From the NCBI GenBank assembly GCA_044507775.1, contig JBIQIY010000024.1, positions 1 to 64,000 on the forward strand: a stretch of 64,000 nt of DNA, given 5' to 3'. The translations under genes were made by a program, and so were the position numbers. Each line of letters opens with the position of its first letter. The first letter of the stretch is position 1. Below are positions 61,892 through 64,000 of the stretch, piece after piece. Under the pieces are notes generated by a model, which was not told the DNA's origin, searched no databases, and was given only the letters and a program-made list of their open reading frames with translations. The DNA is from Chryseosolibacter sp044507775. GTDB lineage: Bacteria; Bacteroidota; Bacteroidia; Cytophagales; Cyclobacteriaceae.

Positions 61892-63160
61892 TTAACTTTC
61901 TGCCTCAAGTAAATGACCTTTCCCCAATTGCCTGGAGTTTCTGCTAAGAAAATAGAATATCAAGATCATAACTGCTATTACCAGGTTAGCGGCGCTGTTC
62001 GTTAACGAAACGCTTTGCAGGGAAACAGCCTCCATAAGCAAAAGGGCCGATATGATGATGACGATTGTCAAGGTTCCGCAGGCGTACGATATCCACAAGG
62101 GCCGAAAAACGAGAAGTGAATTAAAATAGACTACGCAAGGGTTAACCAATACGATCGCCGCCGCGCCGGGCAATATGTTATAGACATAGGGAAGATTGAT
62201 GGTATGTTGCGGGAATAGCATGCTCACTAATGGGGGCGCCGCGACGATTGTGAGCAGGCTTGCCCCGATGCAATAAGCGACCAATATATATGTATACCTT
62301 TTGAGAAGCAAGGTAAACTCTGATGATGCTTTTTCTGTACTGGCCCTTACTATGCGCGGAAAATACAGATTGTTCAAGGAGGCGGGAAAGAGACCAAAAA
62401 GAGTTACAAATGCAATAGCCAGGTAATAATGACCGAACTGATCAACGCCGTTACTCAAAACAATGGTCCATCTTTCGATTTGAAGGTTTAGGTAGGCGAA
62501 CAAAGAGACGAGGTATGGAACGAAGCCAAGTAAAAGCAGGTACTTCAGGATGCCAAGTGAAAATACTAAACGGCGGGGAATCAGCGACCGGTCAAGGAAG
62601 AACGCCAGGATGATGTAGAGTAAGGGTTGTAGTATGAAACTTATCAATGCAAGGATGGGATTGTATATAATCAAGACAAGCGATAAGTACGCTACTGCAT
62701 TCGATATGAAATTGATGTAGTTGACTTGTGCTATCCTTTGCCGCGCGAGCAGGGTGTTGTTGAGGTAGGTGGCGATCAGTGACAGGACGCCTGCGACTGT
62801 CCCCAACAGCAATATGTTCCGTTCCAGAGTGTCAGTGTACCAAGTGTACGCACAGAAAAATATCGTGGAGATGCCACCGATCAGAATGAAAAAGGTAAAC
62901 GTAAAGTTGTTTATTTTTTCAGGGTGTTTCAAGTCAGCTCCAGAGTATGCCCGATAGCTGCCATTCAGCACGCCGAATTGGATCATGCCGATCAAAAGAA
63001 TAACCGTCTGGAAAATGCTAATAAGTCCAAGTTCGTAGAAATCCAGGTAGCGGAGAAGGAGGTAGGATCGCACGAAACTCATCAGGCTTAGACTGACGTT
63101 CAGCACAACGAACGTGGCCCGCGCTAATCGGTCTTTCGGAAGACGGCTTAACAGATACAT
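61892..63160 (-). CDS. Wzx-type oligosaccharide flippase
   Basis: About 422 aa from ATG 63160, with twelve to fourteen membrane helices. SFVRSYLLLRYLDFYELGLISIFQT at the N-terminus and VLLIGMIQFGVLNGSYRAYSG match the polysaccharide transporter (PST/MATE-like) family. It moves lipid-linked repeat units across the inner membrane. A GTG start at 63220 is possible but adds a charged non-hydrophobic leader. It is 14 bp from the GT-C-like gene. Confidence 0.88.
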   Translation of the reverse strand: MYLLSRLPKDRLARATFVVLNVSLSLMSFVRSYLLLRYLDFYELGLISIFQTVILLIGMIQFGVLNGSYRAYSGADLKHPEKINNFTFTFFILIGGISTIFFCAYTWYTDTLERNILLLGTVAGVLSLIATYLNNTLLARQRIAQVNYINFISNAVAYLSLVLIIYNPILALISFILQPLLYIILAFFLDRSLIPRRLVFSLGILKYLLLLGFVPYLVSLFAYLNLQIERWTIVLSNGVDQFGHYYLAIAFVTLFGLFPASLNNLYFPRIVRASTEKASSEFTLLLKRYTYILVAYCIGASLLTIVAAPPLVSMLFPQHTINLPYVYNILPGAAAIVLVNPCVVYFNSLLVFRPLWISYACGTLTIVIIISALLLMEAVSLQSVSLTNSAANLVIAVMILIFYFLSRNSRQLGKGHLLEAES

Positions 63161-63307
63161 CGCTACTTCTATTTTGATTCTTATTGTCGAGCGCTGTCGA
63201 GAAATCCTGGCCGCTGCCACAACGCAGAGAGCAATTGGCCCTTGCTAATCAATCCTTGTTTCCGCTTCATCCTCGTTTGTGACCGGGAATTTGCGCCGTA
63301 ACGTATG

Positions 63308-64000
63308 TCAGACATGCTGCCGCTTAAGCTGGGTCTCAATGGCCGAAACTATATGACCAATATTTTCTGTTGAATACAATCCTTCATGATTGAAAGGGTT
63401 TCCTGGTACACAGTGAGAAATGACCTTGGCAAGGTAGTCTTTAAGCGATTCACGATCCGGCCGTTTAAGCTCCGAGGCATTTCGAAGCAATCGTCTTAAT
63501 TCCTCATATGTTTCTACTCTATTTACGTTCTCGTATTTATCGTAAAAAATTCGTCCGAGGACGATCACAGGCTTTCCGAGCACAAGTCCTTCGAGGCCGG
63601 CGGTACTTCCCAGTGTAACGGTCGCCGTGCACTTATTCAGCAAGTGCGATGTGCTCACCTCGGCGGGAATAAAAACAACATTGGGCACCCGTTTCTTGAG
63701 GTCTCTGTACCTCTTCAGGAGGAGGTAACCGGCCTGTTGAGGGTGTTCTTTTACCACGAGTACCTGATTTTGCGGAAGACATTTTGCAATATTTTCAATA
63801 GTCGCCAGCTGGTTGGAGTAGAACTCGGACATGTAAAAGAGCACAGCTTCCGGTTCATAATGTAGGGGGTAGAAAACTTTTTCGTAATGTTGATATGCCT
63901 CGAGATCATCGTATCCATAGAAAATGGAACAGAATGTGGCTTTAAGGTTCTCAAGGTAAAAACTGCTATTATCACCAAAGATAGCAAGGTTCTTTCCTTT
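63308..64000 (-). CDS. Capsule-synthesis (KpsS/KpsC-like) protein, truncated by window end
   Basis: Open to the window edge; 230 C-terminal residues are visible. The frame reads without a stop from 64000 (NLAIFGDNSSFYLENLKAT). VFYPLHYEPEA, then NQVLVVKEHPQQAGY and TVTLGSTAGLEGLVLGKPVIVLG, are typical of the Capsule_synth family (PF05159), which includes Kdo-type transferases of capsule assembly. Its 5' end lies beyond the window. It stands 147 bp upstream of the Wzx start on the same strand, probably in the same locus. Confidence 0.85.
   Translation of the reverse strand, partial: KGKNLAIFGDNSSFYLENLKATFCSIFYGYDDLEAYQHYEKVFYPLHYEPEAVLFYMSEFYSNQLATIENIAKCLPQNQVLVVKEHPQQAGYLLLKRYRDLKKRVPNVVFIPAEVSTSHLLNKCTATVTLGSTAGLEGLVLGKPVIVLGRIFYDKYENVNRVETYEELRRLLRNASELKRPDRESLKDYLAKVISHCVPGNPFNHEGLYSTENIGHIVSAIETQLKRQHV

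Overview
The window looks like chromosome from a member of the Bacteroidota, most likely a Cytophagales (Chryseolinea/Ohtaekwangia-like) bacterium. The placement is inferred from several traits: carboxypeptidase-regulatory-like (CarboxypepD_reg) domains on envelope proteins, a SusC-style 'VVVTGY' motif, LytTR and DUF5686 families, TAnnTTTG-type -7 promoter boxes, few visible Shine-Dalgarno sites and a TPP-riboswitch-controlled TonB-dependent receptor. No rRNA, tRNA, CRISPR array, prophage or transposase gene was seen.

Layout. 0-7.6 kb: signalling and envelope genes. These are a LytS/LytTR-type two-component pair, a CarboxypepD_reg protein, a sigma factor overlapping a transmembrane anti-sigma/TonB fusion, and a divergent VWA protein carrying the same domain. 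7.9-12.7 kb: an ECF sigma factor with a zinc anti-sigma factor, directly followed by gmk, nadD and a DUF5686 outer-membrane protein. 13.2-15.3 kb: the selenouridine tRNA pair mnmH-selD. 15.3-23.5 kb: ppc, a DUF1573 protein, a HisKA/OmpR two-component pair, an unknown protein, ferredoxin, tdk and recO. 23.6-29.1 kb: the rod-shape operon mreB-mreC-mreD-mrdA-rodA on the minus strand. 29.3-35.1 kb: purH, an omega-amidase/aminotransferase pair, def, ruvX and a hemerythrin protein. 35.2-43 kb: an S41 protease, hmgA, a thioesterase, purN, a UbiA prenyltransferase and a TonB-dependent receptor with a TPP riboswitch upstream and an intrinsic terminator downstream. 43.2-49.3 kb: a biotin carrier protein, pyrH-frr, a small membrane protein, a MoxR ATPase, a Rieske-like lipoprotein, a 3-hydroxyacyl-CoA dehydrogenase and pheS. 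49.4-64 kb: a surface polysaccharide locus with two different initiating phosphosugar transferases, three Wzy/WaaL-type polymerase or ligase proteins, three glycosyltransferases, a methyltransferase, a large GT-C-like membrane protein, a Wzx flippase and a capsule-synthesis protein cut by the window end. This part is visibly more AT-rich than the rest.

The most unusual signals are non-coding. One is a family of 7-bp tandem repeats whose conserved core is itself a stop codon (TGAG or TAAG). Because the period is 7, three units place a stop in every frame, and the real stop codons of moxR, hmgA, def, purN and the Rieske-like lipoprotein lie in or against such tracts, always in the sense orientation. 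The tracts travel with a GC-rich hairpin of about 40 bp, and one is interrupted by a 91-bp MITE-like element with perfect 19-bp inverted ends. A second family of long palindromes (GAAGGACCC ... GCTCAGGATG) sits mainly between convergent genes. The MraY/WecA-like transferase gene is split by a frameshift at an A10 run: the missing N-terminal membrane helix is intact in the neighbouring frame.
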